In this document: piece by piece, positions 26,994-36,519 of the stretch
Position numbering within the stretch: position 1 is the stretch's first letter
How the letters are laid out: every line of letters begins with the position of its first letter
Source: Luteimonas colneyensis
GTDB taxonomy: Bacteria; Pseudomonadota; Gammaproteobacteria; Xanthomonadales; Xanthomonadaceae
Length of the DNA: 64,000 nt
Direction of reading: 5' to 3'
Assembly: GCF_014836665.1 (NCBI RefSeq)
Contig: NZ_JACSQJ010000002.1
Location: 281,242 to 345,241 of the forward strand
The notes under the pieces: generated by a model
Database searches by the model: none
Told to the model about the DNA's origin: nothing
The model's input: only the letters and a program-made list of their open reading frames with translations
Made by a program: the position numbers and the translations under genes

Positions 26994-27356
26994 ATGGAGC
27001 ACGCCGTGGCCAATCCCATCCAACGCCTCCAGGGCGCGCAGCGCCAGTTCGCCGCCGAACGCGATTGGGAGCAGTTCCACTCGCCGAAGAACCTCGCGGC
27101 GGCCCTGTCGGTCGAGGCCGCGGAACTGCTTGAGATATTTCAATGGCTTTCCGAAGAGCAGAGCACGGCACTCACGCCGAAGCAAATGGGCGCAGCTCGC
27201 GAAGAGATCGCGGACGTTTTCCTGTACCTGCTCCGAATCAGCGACAGGCTAGGCATCGATCTTGTGGCCGCGGCCGACGAAAAGCTGGCACGCAATGCCG
27301 AGAAGTACCCAGTGGACCGCGCGCGCGGCAGCATCGCCAAGTACACCGAGCTGTAA
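26994..27356 (+). CDS. MazG-like nucleotide pyrophosphohydrolase (RS21-C6/dCTPase type)
   Basis: 120 aa. All-alpha NTP pyrophosphatase of the single-domain MazG type: ERDWEQFHSPKNLAAAL is typical of the RS21-C6-like branch, and the metal-binding set is Glu41-x-x-Glu44 (EAAE) with Glu71-x-x-Asp74 (EIAD). Such enzymes hydrolyse (d)NTPs to monophosphates and often act in house-cleaning or phage defence. GTG 27006 is an alternative start. The DUF2075 gene follows after 12 bp, so they should be cotranscribed. The specific nucleotide is unknown. Confidence 0.85.
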   Translation: MEHAVANPIQRLQGAQRQFAAERDWEQFHSPKNLAAALSVEAAELLEIFQWLSEEQSTALTPKQMGAAREEIADVFLYLLRISDRLGIDLVAAADEKLARNAEKYPVDRARGSIAKYTEL

Positions 27357-27368
27357 GGGGCAGCGGGG

Positions 27369-29276
27369 GTGATCGTTTATCAGGCCAGCAAGAGCGAGTT
27401 CGTCCGGGACACGGATGATCTCGGTATCGAGTACCGCATCGCCCAAGCCTACCTACAACGCTGCGGCCGGTACGCGCCCGATGCGGAGATGCGCGCGTGG
27501 CGTCATTCCCTGCGCCATATGGCGGACGTGCTCCGCGACGAAGGGATCCCGGTAGACGCAGGGGTGGCTGTCGAGTTCGGCATTCCGCAGACCTCCAAGC
27601 GAATCGACTTCCTCCTTTCCGGGCGGGGCGCCGATGACAGGCCGCGGGTGGTGATCATTGAACTCAAGCAGTGGTCGGAATCCAAGCTCAGCGACAAGGA
27701 CGGGATCGTCATCGCAAGCCGCGGGGGCGGCACAGAGCGCGAAGGAACGCACCCGAGTTACCAGGCCTGGTCCTATGCCGCGCTCCTGGAGGGATTCAAC
27801 GAAGCGGTGTACCAGGACGATGTCCAACTCAGCCCGTGCGCCTACCTTCACAACCACGGACCTGGTGGTGCCGTGGATGATGACCGGTACGTGCCCTATA
27901 CGCTCAAGGCGCCGCTGTTCCTGAAAGGTCGCCCTGAGCTGGAGCGACTGCAGGCCTTCATTCGGCAGCACATCTGCAAGGGCGACATTGACTTGCTGTA
28001 TCGCATCGAGAACGGGCGCATCAGGCCTTCCAAGATGCTGGCCGACAGTCTCTCGAGCATGCTCAAGGGCAACCGTGAGTTCGTGCTGATCGATGACCAG
28101 AAGCTTGTCTACGAGACCGCCTTGGCGAAGGCACGGAAAGCGTCGCCCGGCGCCAAGCAAGTTGTCATCGTGGAGGGCGGGCCGGGTACCGGCAAGTCGG
28201 TCGTCGCCGTCAACCTGCTCGTGGCGCTGACGGGCGAGGGTCTGCTGGGCAAGTACGTATCGAAGAACGCCGCACCACGCACCGTTTACCAGCAGCGACT
28301 GCAGGGGGGATTCCGGCGTTCGGTGATCGACAACCTGTTCGCCGGTTCGGGCGGCTTCATTAATGCGCCGCATGATACCTACGACGTGCTGATCGTGGAC
28401 GAAGCGCATCGCCTCAACGAGAAGTCGGGCCTCTACGGAAATCTCGGAGAGAACCAAGTCAAGGAGTTGATCGGTGCGGCGAAGTGCACGGTGCTGTTCG
28501 TCGACGACGACCAGACTGTAACGCTGAGCGACGTTGGGGAGACCGCGGAGCTGGAGAGGTGGGCAACCATGCTGGGCGCAGAGGTCACCCGCATGCAGCT
28601 CGCCTCACAGTTCCGTTGCAACGGCTCCGACGGTTACCTGACATGGCTCGACGACGTACTCGGCATACGCTCGACGGCTGCGATTCCTCCTCGCCCGGAG
28701 GAATTCGACTTCCGTGTCTTCGACTCCCCCACGGCGATGCACGCAGCGGTCGAGGAGCTCAACAGGAAGAACAACAAGTCGCGGGTAGTCGCCGGGTATT
28801 GCTGGGACTGGGCCAGCAAGCGCAACCCGGACGCCGATGACATCGTCATCCCCGAGTACGGGTATGCCAGGCAATGGAACCTCGGGAGAGATGGAAGTTT
28901 ATGGATCGTCGCGCCGGACTCCATCGAGCAGGTCGGCTGCATCCATACCTGTCAAGGACTGGAACTGGAGTACGTCGGGGTGATCATTGGCGCCGACCTC
29001 GTCGCGGGCGAGGCCGGCCCAGTGCCGGATGCGAAGCAGCGGTCCAAGATGGATCGGTCGATCCGGGGATGGAAGAAGATGATGAAGCAGGATCCGGTGG
29101 TCACGACGGAACGTGTGAATCGCATCATTCGCAACACCTACCGGACCCTGATGACCCGCGGCATGAAGGGTTGCTTCGTCTACTGCGTCGATCCGGCGAT
29201 GGCGGATTACCTGCGTAGGAGGCTGGTGCAGCCTGGCGAGCTCCAGGAGTCCGCATCTGCGGCGATGGATCCGTAG
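27369..29276 (+). CDS. DUF2075 protein: PD-(D/E)xK-like nuclease plus SF1-like helicase
   Basis: 635 aa from GTG 27369. The N-terminus (residues about 60-130) shows a candidate PD-(D/E)xK site, Asp about 78 in RIDFLL and ELKQW at about 97-101. A P-loop ATPase follows: EGGPGTGKSV (about 266-275), DEAHRLNEK (about 342), DDDQTVTL and HTCQGLELEYVGVIIG (about 525), the characteristic DUF2075 end motif. Many DUF2075 proteins lie in defence or mobile regions. Codon usage and GC are lower than in recBCD just upstream, consistent with acquisition. With the MazG-like gene it forms a two-gene unit combining nucleotide hydrolysis with a nuclease-helicase. The immune role is inferred, not shown. Confidence 0.82.
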   Translation: MIVYQASKSEFVRDTDDLGIEYRIAQAYLQRCGRYAPDAEMRAWRHSLRHMADVLRDEGIPVDAGVAVEFGIPQTSKRIDFLLSGRGADDRPRVVIIELKQWSESKLSDKDGIVIASRGGGTEREGTHPSYQAWSYAALLEGFNEAVYQDDVQLSPCAYLHNHGPGGAVDDDRYVPYTLKAPLFLKGRPELERLQAFIRQHICKGDIDLLYRIENGRIRPSKMLADSLSSMLKGNREFVLIDDQKLVYETALAKARKASPGAKQVVIVEGGPGTGKSVVAVNLLVALTGEGLLGKYVSKNAAPRTVYQQRLQGGFRRSVIDNLFAGSGGFINAPHDTYDVLIVDEAHRLNEKSGLYGNLGENQVKELIGAAKCTVLFVDDDQTVTLSDVGETAELERWATMLGAEVTRMQLASQFRCNGSDGYLTWLDDVLGIRSTAAIPPRPEEFDFRVFDSPTAMHAAVEELNRKNNKSRVVAGYCWDWASKRNPDADDIVIPEYGYARQWNLGRDGSLWIVAPDSIEQVGCIHTCQGLELEYVGVIIGADLVAGEAGPVPDAKQRSKMDRSIRGWKKMMKQDPVVTTERVNRIIRNTYRTLMTRGMKGCFVYCVDPAMADYLRRRLVQPGELQESASAAMDP

Positions 29277-29346
29277 AGCTTTGCGCCGGGCGACGCGCAG
29301 CACCCGCCCGCTCGAGCCAGCATGGCATTCCGCCGGGACTCGAGAC

Positions 29347-29526
29347 CTACCCATGACAGTGCGCGCCGGTTGACCCGCGATATCGCACCTCAGCGCGCCC
29401 GCCGCACCCGTGCCTGCCGGCGCGCTCGGCCACGCCAGCCCAGAACACATAGCCCCGCGGCCACAGCCGCAGGGCGCCGAGGCTCCAGGTGATGGCAAGC
29501 AGGAGCAAAAAGAAGACGACAGCCAT
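29347..29526 (-). pseudogene. internally deleted copy of the small membrane protein at 36520
   Basis: A 59-codon frame starting MAVVFFLLLLAITWSLGAL. Its first 25 codons match the N-terminus of the 134-aa protein at 36520-36924 (MALTFLLLLIATAWGLGAL). LRLWPRG is then joined directly to YVFWAGVAER, which matches the C-terminus of that protein. About 75 central residues, including two membrane helices, are missing, and the tail then leaves the homology. Similarity is visible at DNA level on both arms. Probably a remnant, unless the single-helix product is used. This fills most of the stretch between 29277 and 29586; nothing else was seen there. Confidence 0.6.
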
Positions 29527-29586
29527 GGGAGCGACCCCTCACCGCCGCATGCACTGCTCCCACCGCTCCTGCACCCGGTTCGCGAA

Positions 29587-30618
29587 CTACGCGGTCGTCA
29601 GCGTGCGGGTGATCTTCGGGCTCTCCAGCACGATGCCCGGCAGCACGGCGCGCGGCACAGGCATGCCTGCAGCGGCGTCGGCCAGGGCGAAGACGCGGGC
29701 GTAGAGGTCGGTCTCTTCGAAGTCGAGGTCGCGGCCCTTCTGCAGGGCGCGACGGATCTGCTCGGCATCCATGCCGATGCGGCCGCCCAGCGCGCGCACG
29801 GCGCGTTCGGTGGCGCCGGGGTTGTCGAGGTTCGCGCCGGGCATCAGCAGGTCGCCGTCCGGCGCCAGTTCGATGCCGGACGCCTTGCTCACCGCGTTCT
29901 GGAAGGCGGCGTTGCGGCTGGCATACCAGCCGGCGTTGAAATCGGCGAAGCGGTACAGCGGCGTCCCGTAGTTCGCGGGGTAGCCCAGCAGGTGACGCGT
30001 TCCGAAGTACAGGCCGCCGCGGCGGGTGAACACTTCGTGGCGGATCTCGCGCTCGATCGTGTACGGGTAGCCGCGCGCATGTTGTTCGGCGAAGTCGATG
30101 CGCACCTGCATCGGCCCGCCGGTGCGCACCGGGTTGTGGCCCGCGAAGAGCCGGCTGCCCAGCGGCACCATGCCGATGAAGTCCTCGTAGAGTTCGCTCA
30201 GCTCGCGCTCGGTACGCACGCGCTCCAGGCGCTGCGCGTAGCTGCGGCCATCGGGCGATTCCAGCCGCAGCGCGGCACTGAGCACGAAGCCCGGCACGTG
30301 CGCGGCGGCGGCGCGGCGCTCGATCTCGGCGCGGGCGATCTTCGCCAGGCCAGGCACCTCGGGATCGGCGGTGTAGGTGCTCTCCTGCTGGGTGACGGCC
30401 AGCACCGCGCACACGTTGTCGCTGCCGGGTTCGATGTCCTGCGCGGTCAGCGCGACATAGACATCGTTGGCCCAGCCCTGGCGGTCTTCCACGCTGGTCG
30501 GCAGCTTGCGCAGGATCTCCGCGCGCACCTCATCGGGGCTGCGCTGCATCTGCAACGGCGCCTGGCTGGCGCAGCCAGCAAGCAGCAGCAACAGGAGGCC
30601 ACAGAGGAGTCGGGTCAT
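29587..30618 (-). CDS. DUF1615-family lipoprotein
   Basis: 343 aa from ATG 30618, chosen for its lipoprotein signal (LLLLLLAGC). It matches DUF1615 proteins of proteobacteria. The stretch NVCAVLAVTQQESTYTADP has a Glu in a context like lysozyme-fold transglycosylases, and ALRLESPDG, GPMQVRIDFAE and RHLLGYPANYG follow. An envelope role with possible peptidoglycan contact is plausible but unproven. No operon partner on its strand. Confidence 0.8.
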   Translation of the reverse strand: MTRLLCGLLLLLLAGCASQAPLQMQRSPDEVRAEILRKLPTSVEDRQGWANDVYVALTAQDIEPGSDNVCAVLAVTQQESTYTADPEVPGLAKIARAEIERRAAAAHVPGFVLSAALRLESPDGRSYAQRLERVRTERELSELYEDFIGMVPLGSRLFAGHNPVRTGGPMQVRIDFAEQHARGYPYTIEREIRHEVFTRRGGLYFGTRHLLGYPANYGTPLYRFADFNAGWYASRNAAFQNAVSKASGIELAPDGDLLMPGANLDNPGATERAVRALGGRIGMDAEQIRRALQKGRDLDFEETDLYARVFALADAAAGMPVPRAVLPGIVLESPKITRTLTTA

Positions 30619-30731
30619 GGGACGCGCAACACATCGGGCGGTGCGGCATCGTGCCATGGCGGCGATCAGGGGCTGCATGACCCACCGCTGCGTGCCGCAC
30701 AATGCATGGCCCCGCACGACCAGGACATCAC

Positions 30732-30980
30732 ATGGACGCTGAAGCACTCCTCCGCGCCGCCCTTCGCGAAGCCGGCTACGGCCCCGACGCCATCGGTTCC
30801 GCGCTGCCGCGGATCATGCGCATCCTGCAGGCCGAAGACGTGCGCCTGGAGGCCGGCCGCCCGCTGTCGCGCAAGGAGCGCGAATACGTGCGCGTACAGC
30901 TGGAGATGGGCGTGGATGTGTCGGAGATCGTCGCGGGGCTGAAGCGCGCACCAGCCCGGGGCCCTTCAAAGCCCGCATGA
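30732..30980 (+). CDS. 82-aa uncharacterised soluble protein
   Basis: 82 aa, ATG 30732. Predicted all-helical, with acidic N-terminal half and a basic C-terminus (KRAPARGPSKPA). No signal peptide or known motif. Its stop codon overlaps the start of the YchJ-type gene by 4 bases, so the two are translationally coupled. Function unknown. Confidence 0.65.
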   Translation: MDAEALLRAALREAGYGPDAIGSALPRIMRILQAEDVRLEAGRPLSRKEREYVRVQLEMGVDVSEIVAGLKRAPARGPSKPA

Positions 30981-31369
30981 CCGCGATGTCCGCACCTTGC
31001 CCTTGCAACCCCTCGGCCGCGTACGCCGAGTGCTGCCAGCCCTTGCACGGGGGCGCGCCGGCAGAGACGGCCGAAGCCCTGATGCGTTCCCGCTACAGCG
31101 CCTACGTGCTGGGACTGCGCGACTACCTCGTGGCCACCTGGCACCCGTCTACGAAGCCGGTGCCGTTCGAACTCGACGCCACGCCGGGCCGGCGCTGGCT
31201 CGGGCTGGAAGTTAGGCGCCATGCGCAACTGGGCAACGAGTCGGCCGTGGTCGAGTTCGTTGCGCGCTACAAGCCCGGCGGCGCGCCGGCGGTGCGCCTG
31301 CACGAGATCAGCCGCTTCGAGCGGGTGGGCGGGCACTGGCTGTACGTGGACGGGGAGTTCCCGAAGTAG
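30977..31369 (+). CDS. YchJ-family protein with SEC-C zinc motif
   Basis: 130 aa. N-terminal SEC-C motif CPCNPSAAYAECCQPLHGG carries the Cys-x-Cys...Cys-Cys/His zinc ligands, followed by the YchJ/UPF0225 domain (ALMRSRYSAYVLGLRDYLVATWHPST, and the NTF2-like closing WLYVDGEF). The role of YchJ is not established. It is coupled to the 82-aa gene upstream and converges with the TlpA-type gene at 31370 with no gap. Confidence 0.88.
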   Translation: MTAMSAPCPCNPSAAYAECCQPLHGGAPAETAEALMRSRYSAYVLGLRDYLVATWHPSTKPVPFELDATPGRRWLGLEVRRHAQLGNESAVVEFVARYKPGGAPAVRLHEISRFERVGGHWLYVDGEFPK

Positions 31370-32197
31370 TCATGGGCTCCCCTTCGGCACCTCGCCATAG
31401 CGGCTGCGCAGGGTGTCGGCCAGGCTGGCGCCGGTGAGTTCGCCCAGATGGGTGTCGACCAGGCGGCCGCTGGCGTCGAAGAAGAGGGTGGTGGGCAGTG
31501 CGCGGGCGCCGGTCTCGGCCATGGTCCGGGAGTGCGGGTCGCGCAGCACGTGCTGCAGGTCGAGGCCGGTCTCTTCCAGGTAGCCCCGGATGGTGTGGAG
31601 GTCTTCACCCTGGTTCACCAGCACGAAGCTGACGCCGGGATAGGCCGCCTGCGCGCGGGCCAAGACCGGCATCTCGCGCCGGCAGGGCGGGCACCAGGTG
31701 GCCCAGAGGTTCACGACCACGGGCTGGCCGCGATAGTCCGCCAGGGCCGTGGGCTGGCCGTCGAGCGTGGCAAGCGCGCTGTCGGGCAGTGGCTGGGCGC
31801 TCTGCTGCATCCACCAGAACGCAGCACTGGCGGCGGCCCAGGCCAGCGTGCCGGCCGCGATCCCCGCCAGGACCGGGCGCCGCAGCAGGGTCGCGGCCCG
31901 CGTACGCCACGCAACGAACGCAATGCCCGCGGCCAGGCCCGCCCAGGGATTGAAGCCGCCGTCCCCGATGCGGATGACCGACACGGGGGCGATGGCGTAT
32001 TCGCGCCACCAGACGAGCACATAGGCGATCCGCGCCGCCAGCAGGCCGACGAACAGGGCGTCGACCACCAGCGCGCCGGCCATGCGGTGCGAAGCATCGG
32101 GCAGCCTGCGTGCGAGCGTGCGCGCAACGCCCCAGGCCAGGAGCGCGCACAGGCCCACCACCACCACGTGCAGCGGAAAGGGCCCGACGCCGATCAT
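31370..32197 (-). CDS. membrane-anchored TlpA-type thiol-disulfide oxidoreductase with Lgt-like N-terminus
   Basis: 275 aa. The first about 130 residues form four hydrophobic helices that resemble the membrane core of prolipoprotein diacylglyceryl transferase (GPFPLHVVVVG start, ARIAYVLVWW, FNPWAGL). It lacks the full Lgt signature. A periplasmic thioredoxin domain follows, with the CPPC motif at Cys169/Cys172 (ATWCPPCRREMP) and the cis-Pro loop ALPTTLFF. This architecture suggests a periplasmic reductase for protein disulfides, of the TlpA/ResA kind. Its start overlaps the stop of the upstream gene (32194) by 4 bases. Confidence 0.85.
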   Translation of the reverse strand: MIGVGPFPLHVVVVGLCALLAWGVARTLARRLPDASHRMAGALVVDALFVGLLAARIAYVLVWWREYAIAPVSVIRIGDGGFNPWAGLAAGIAFVAWRTRAATLLRRPVLAGIAAGTLAWAAASAAFWWMQQSAQPLPDSALATLDGQPTALADYRGQPVVVNLWATWCPPCRREMPVLARAQAAYPGVSFVLVNQGEDLHTIRGYLEETGLDLQHVLRDPHSRTMAETGARALPTTLFFDASGRLVDTHLGELTGASLADTLRSRYGEVPKGSP

Positions 32198-32907
32198 GTC
32201 TCTCCGTTGCCCTGGTTGGACCCTTCAGCTTCCGGCGCGATGGCATGCATCACCTCGCCCTCGGCGTTCAGGAACTCGATGGCGCCGAAGCCTTCCTCGG
32301 TCACCGTCAGACGCAGCCGCTGGCGATCGTTCCTGTCCGAGAGCGCGACGACAGGGGTGCCGTCCGCGGCCACCGACAACTGCATGCGGGTCGGCGTGCG
32401 CACGCCGGGCACCAGGGCGTCGCCGAGCGCGGGCTCGCGGACCAGGGGCGGGGCCTGGTTGATGACGAAGCTGACGGCGCCGTCGGGCGACACGCGCCAG
32501 CCGACGGCGTCCATTGCGGGATGGTCCAGCGCCAGGACCGCCATGCCGCCTTCGACGTCGGCCGTGCCGAAGCCGCCGCGCTCGCTTCCCTTGTCGTCGT
32601 AGAGGATCAGTCCGGCGACGTTGAATGCGCGCTTGTACTGGATCCCGTCGATGATCGGCGGCGGCGTGGCGCCGGCCAGCGTCATGCGGATGGTGCCGTC
32701 GGCGTCGACGATGTCGATGCGGCGCGCGGTGATGCGATCGTGGTCCGGCGCTTCGATCTTCGTTTCCGGCGTCCGGGTTTCGATGATCCGCTCCAGCGCC
32801 TGCAACGAGGGGCGCTCCGGCGCGGTCTGCGCCGACGCGGCAGGCGGCAGGGTCGCGATGGCGGAAATGCAGACGCACAGGGCGTGCGCGTACGGCGGTC
32901 GGGTCAT
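32194..32907 (-). CDS. secreted protein of unknown function, coupled to the TlpA-type gene
   Basis: 237 aa from ATG 32907, with RBS GGAGG 8 bp upstream. It has a Sec signal (ends ASAQT). The mature protein has many beta-strand-like blocks (ITARRIDIVDADGTIRMTLAG, GLILYDDKGSERGGFGTAD, GTPVVALSDRNDRQRLRLTV). The recurrent G-x-x-R/D-L pattern is reminiscent of bactofilin- or adhesin-like beta repeats, but no family was recognised. Overlap with the TlpA-type gene suggests it may be a substrate or partner of that reductase, although it contains no cysteine after the signal region. Confidence 0.6.
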   Translation of the reverse strand: MTRPPYAHALCVCISAIATLPPAASAQTAPERPSLQALERIIETRTPETKIEAPDHDRITARRIDIVDADGTIRMTLAGATPPPIIDGIQYKRAFNVAGLILYDDKGSERGGFGTADVEGGMAVLALDHPAMDAVGWRVSPDGAVSFVINQAPPLVREPALGDALVPGVRTPTRMQLSVAADGTPVVALSDRNDRQRLRLTVTEEGFGAIEFLNAEGEVMHAIAPEAEGSNQGNGET

Positions 32908-32956
32908 TCCGGTGTCCTCCTGGGCGATGACGTGGATGGAAGCGGCCGGTGTGTCA

Positions 32957-33475
32957 TCAGGCCGGTCCCTCGGAAGCGCGCGCCTCGCGGGAGCGCGGCT
33001 CCGGGCGATCTCCTGCGGCCGCGCCGAGCTTGCCCGCGATCCGCTCGATATCCCGCAGATCCCGGGCATCGAGCAGGTCGGCGAAGTGGTGGCGGACGGA
33101 CGCGAGGTGCGTCTGCGCTGCCGCGCGCAGTGCGTTGCGGCCCGGGCGGCCGAGGATCAGCAGGCAGCCGCGCCCGTCGGAAGGATCGGCGGCACGCTCG
33201 ATCAGGCCCCGGCTCTCCATGCGCGAGGCATGGCGCGAGAGCCGGCTGCGTGACCAGCCCATCTTTGCGGCCTGCGCATGCAGGGTGCTCGTGGTGTCCG
33301 GACGCTCGACCAGGGTGCTGAGGACTTCGTAGTCCGCTTCGGACAGGCCGGTTTCGGCCAGCGCCTGGCCGATCTGCGCGCGTACGTGGATGGCCATGCG
33401 CCGGAATGCGCGCCAGGCTTGTTCCTCGGCCGGGCTGAGCCAGTCGCGAGTCGCCGTCATCTTTTTCGTTGACAT
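32957..33475 (-). CDS. MarR-family transcriptional regulator
   Basis: 172 aa from ATG 33475. Winged-helix MarR fold: SEADYEVLSTLVERPDTT, then the recognition region QAAKMGWSRSRLSRHASRMESRGLIERAADPSDGRG, the classical MarR wing. It is divergent from the FMN reductase-GNAT gene; the start codons are 30 bp apart and both lie inside a 13-bp inverted repeat containing TTGACATGTCA. Autoregulation and control of the partner are therefore very likely. The ligand is unknown; a quinone- or phenol-type inducer would fit a flavoprotein partner. Confidence 0.88.
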   Translation of the reverse strand: MSTKKMTATRDWLSPAEEQAWRAFRRMAIHVRAQIGQALAETGLSEADYEVLSTLVERPDTTSTLHAQAAKMGWSRSRLSRHASRMESRGLIERAADPSDGRGCLLILGRPGRNALRAAAQTHLASVRHHFADLLDARDLRDIERIAGKLGAAAGDRPEPRSREARASEGPA

Positions 33476-33515
33476 GTCATCGACTTTGCACCAGTGTTGT
33501 TTACATGTCAACGAA
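33465..33515. promoter_or_regulatory. symmetrical divergent promoter-operator for marR and the FMN reductase-GNAT gene
   Basis: A 13-bp perfect inverted repeat, TTCGTTGACATGT (33465-33477) and its complement (33503-33515), is centred on 33490. Each arm contains the palindrome TGACATGTCA or a near copy, a plausible MarR site. TTGACA on each strand could serve as a -35, with -10 candidates CAGTGT (33492-33497, +) and CAAAGT (33488-33483, -). The start sites would then fall on the two start codons, so both mRNAs may be leaderless; no RBS is visible. Confidence 0.55.
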
Positions 33516-34599
33516 CAAGCTCCGCATCATGGTGCTGGTCTGCAGCACACGCCCCGGCGCCTTGGCCCCGGCCGTCGGCGACTGGTTCCTGCGTGCGGCG
33601 TCGGCGCGGTCAGAGGTGTCGGACGCTCAACTCACGGTCGTTTCACTTGCCGAGCTGGCCCTGCCCTTCCTGGACGAAGCCGCGCATCCGGCCGCCGGCG
33701 ACTATCAGCACCCGCATTCCCGGGCCTGGAGTGCGCTGGTGGACAACGCGGATGGCTTCATCTTCGTCACGCCCGAGTACAACCACGGCATGCCGGCCGT
33801 GCTCAAGAACGCGCTCGACTACCTCGGCCGCGAGTGGGCGTGGAAGCCCGTCGGCTTCGTCAGCTACGGGCACACGTCCGCCGGGACGCGAGCGGCACAA
33901 CACGCCCGGCCGGTCCTGGCGGCGCTTCGGCTCGTTCCGACCGGAGCGACGGTGGCGCTCCGGATCGGCGATGACATCGTGGATGGCGAGGTCCGGCACG
34001 ACGCGCGGCTGGACGGACTCGCGTCGCGGCTCCTGGAGGAAGTCGTCAGGCTCGGACACGCGCTCCGGCCCATGCGCGAGCCGCTGGATGGGTCGGCCCG
34101 GGCGGGACCGGTGGCAGGCAGCTACGCACGACGCCTCACGGCGGCGGATGCGGCCGATGTCATCGTCCTCCAGCGCTGCTGCTGGGTGGACGAGGCCCTC
34201 GCCAACCAGACCCTCGACATCCCGGCACTGCACGAGAGTCCCGACGACGTGCGGGACTGGCTGGATCAATGGTGGGCCGTGGGGCTGTGGCGCGACGGCA
34301 GGCTGCTCGGCATGGTCCGTGCACGCCGCGATGGCGCGTCCTGGCACATCGGTCGACTGGCCGTGGCGCCGCACATGCGCGGAGCCGGCATCGGACGCTG
34401 GCTGTTGGAACTCGCCGAGCGCGAGGCCGATGCCGGCTGCACCATGGCGGCACTGGAGACCGGCGCGCGAAGCGTGCGGAACATCCGCATGTACGTGAGC
34501 GAAGGCTTCGAGCGTCTTCCGGAACGCGACACACCTGAGGTCGTCCATCTGGTCAAGCCGTTGCGGAAGCCCGTTGGCGCGACTTCCCGAAGTGGATGA
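33505..34599 (+). CDS. fusion: NADPH-dependent FMN reductase plus GNAT acetyltransferase
   Basis: 364 aa from ATG 33505. Residues about 1-190 are a flavodoxin-like NAD(P)H:FMN reductase (LVCSTRPGALAPAVGDWF for FMN phosphate, TPEYNHGMPAVLKNALDYLGREW). Residues about 210-355 form a GNAT domain (LAVAPHMRGAGIGRWLLELAE for acetyl-CoA, NIRMYVSEGFERL). The two domains are usually separate genes; no internal stop or frameshift is visible. The MarR regulator is divergent. A combined quinone/nitro-compound reductase and acetyltransferase, working in sequence on one xenobiotic, is an attractive but untested idea. Confidence 0.85.
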   Translation: MSTNKLRIMVLVCSTRPGALAPAVGDWFLRAASARSEVSDAQLTVVSLAELALPFLDEAAHPAAGDYQHPHSRAWSALVDNADGFIFVTPEYNHGMPAVLKNALDYLGREWAWKPVGFVSYGHTSAGTRAAQHARPVLAALRLVPTGATVALRIGDDIVDGEVRHDARLDGLASRLLEEVVRLGHALRPMREPLDGSARAGPVAGSYARRLTAADAADVIVLQRCCWVDEALANQTLDIPALHESPDDVRDWLDQWWAVGLWRDGRLLGMVRARRDGASWHIGRLAVAPHMRGAGIGRWLLELAEREADAGCTMAALETGARSVRNIRMYVSEGFERLPERDTPEVVHLVKPLRKPVGATSRSG

Positions 34600-34629
34600 C
34601 GGTCCCGCGACGGGTTTAGGCTTGGGGGC

Positions 34630-35184
34630 ATGGCCCTCCGCGCGCCCGCCCGAGTCCGCTTCAAGGCACGCCTCCTGTGCCCGGCGAAGCCCGCCGACGC
34701 CGACTGGGCCTTCCTCGTCCTTCCGCAGGCCGCCAGCAACAGATTGCCGGCGCGCAGCCAGGTATCGGTGGATGGCACGTTCGGCACAGTGCCCTTCCAG
34801 GCCACGCTGGAGCCGGACGGGCAAGGCAGCCACTGGCTGAGGGTCGGGAAGTCGCTGCTGGATGCGGCCGGTGTCGTGGCCGGGGACACGGTGGCGCTGA
34901 ACGTGGCGCATGTTGCGGAAGAGCCCGAGCCGGACGTACCGCCGGACCTTCGCGAGGCGCTCGATGCCAACCCGGCCGCCAGCGCCACCTGGGACGACAT
35001 CACGCCGCTGGCCCGCCGCGACTGGATCCAGTGGATGACCTCGGGCAGGAAGGCGGAGACGCGGGTGAAGCGCATCGCGAGTGGCTGCGACATGCTGTCC
35101 TCGGGCAAGCGGCGCGCGTGTTGCTTCGATCGCTCCGGGATGTACAGCCGCGGCAAGCTGGGCCCGCCTGAAGCCGCCGGATAG
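34630..35184 (+). CDS. YdeI/OmpD-associated family protein (DUF1905 + YdeI), copy 1
   Basis: 184 aa. The N-terminal DUF1905-like beta barrel (VRFKARLL...WAFLVLP, FQATLEPDGQGSHWLRVGKSLLDAAG, GDTVAL) is followed by the YdeI region (LREALDANPAASATWDDITPLARRDWIQWM, then KAETRVKRI). The C-terminal CCFDRSGMYSRGKLGPP is nearly identical to a paralogue at 39975. The function of these proteins is unclear. Thirty base pairs downstream of the FMN reductase fusion, so probably cotranscribed. Confidence 0.85.
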   Translation: MALRAPARVRFKARLLCPAKPADADWAFLVLPQAASNRLPARSQVSVDGTFGTVPFQATLEPDGQGSHWLRVGKSLLDAAGVVAGDTVALNVAHVAEEPEPDVPPDLREALDANPAASATWDDITPLARRDWIQWMTSGRKAETRVKRIASGCDMLSSGKRRACCFDRSGMYSRGKLGPPEAAG

Positions 35185-35265
35185 CGGCCTGGATGGCCGC
35201 GGCTCAGCGCCCCGCCCGCAGCGTCGCGCCCGCGGCCACGCATGATTCATCACCGATCCCCAACC

Positions 35266-36492
<1,227 letters not shown>

Positions 36493-36519
36493 CGGCGCGC
36501 GACGCCGGGCGTGCGCGTG

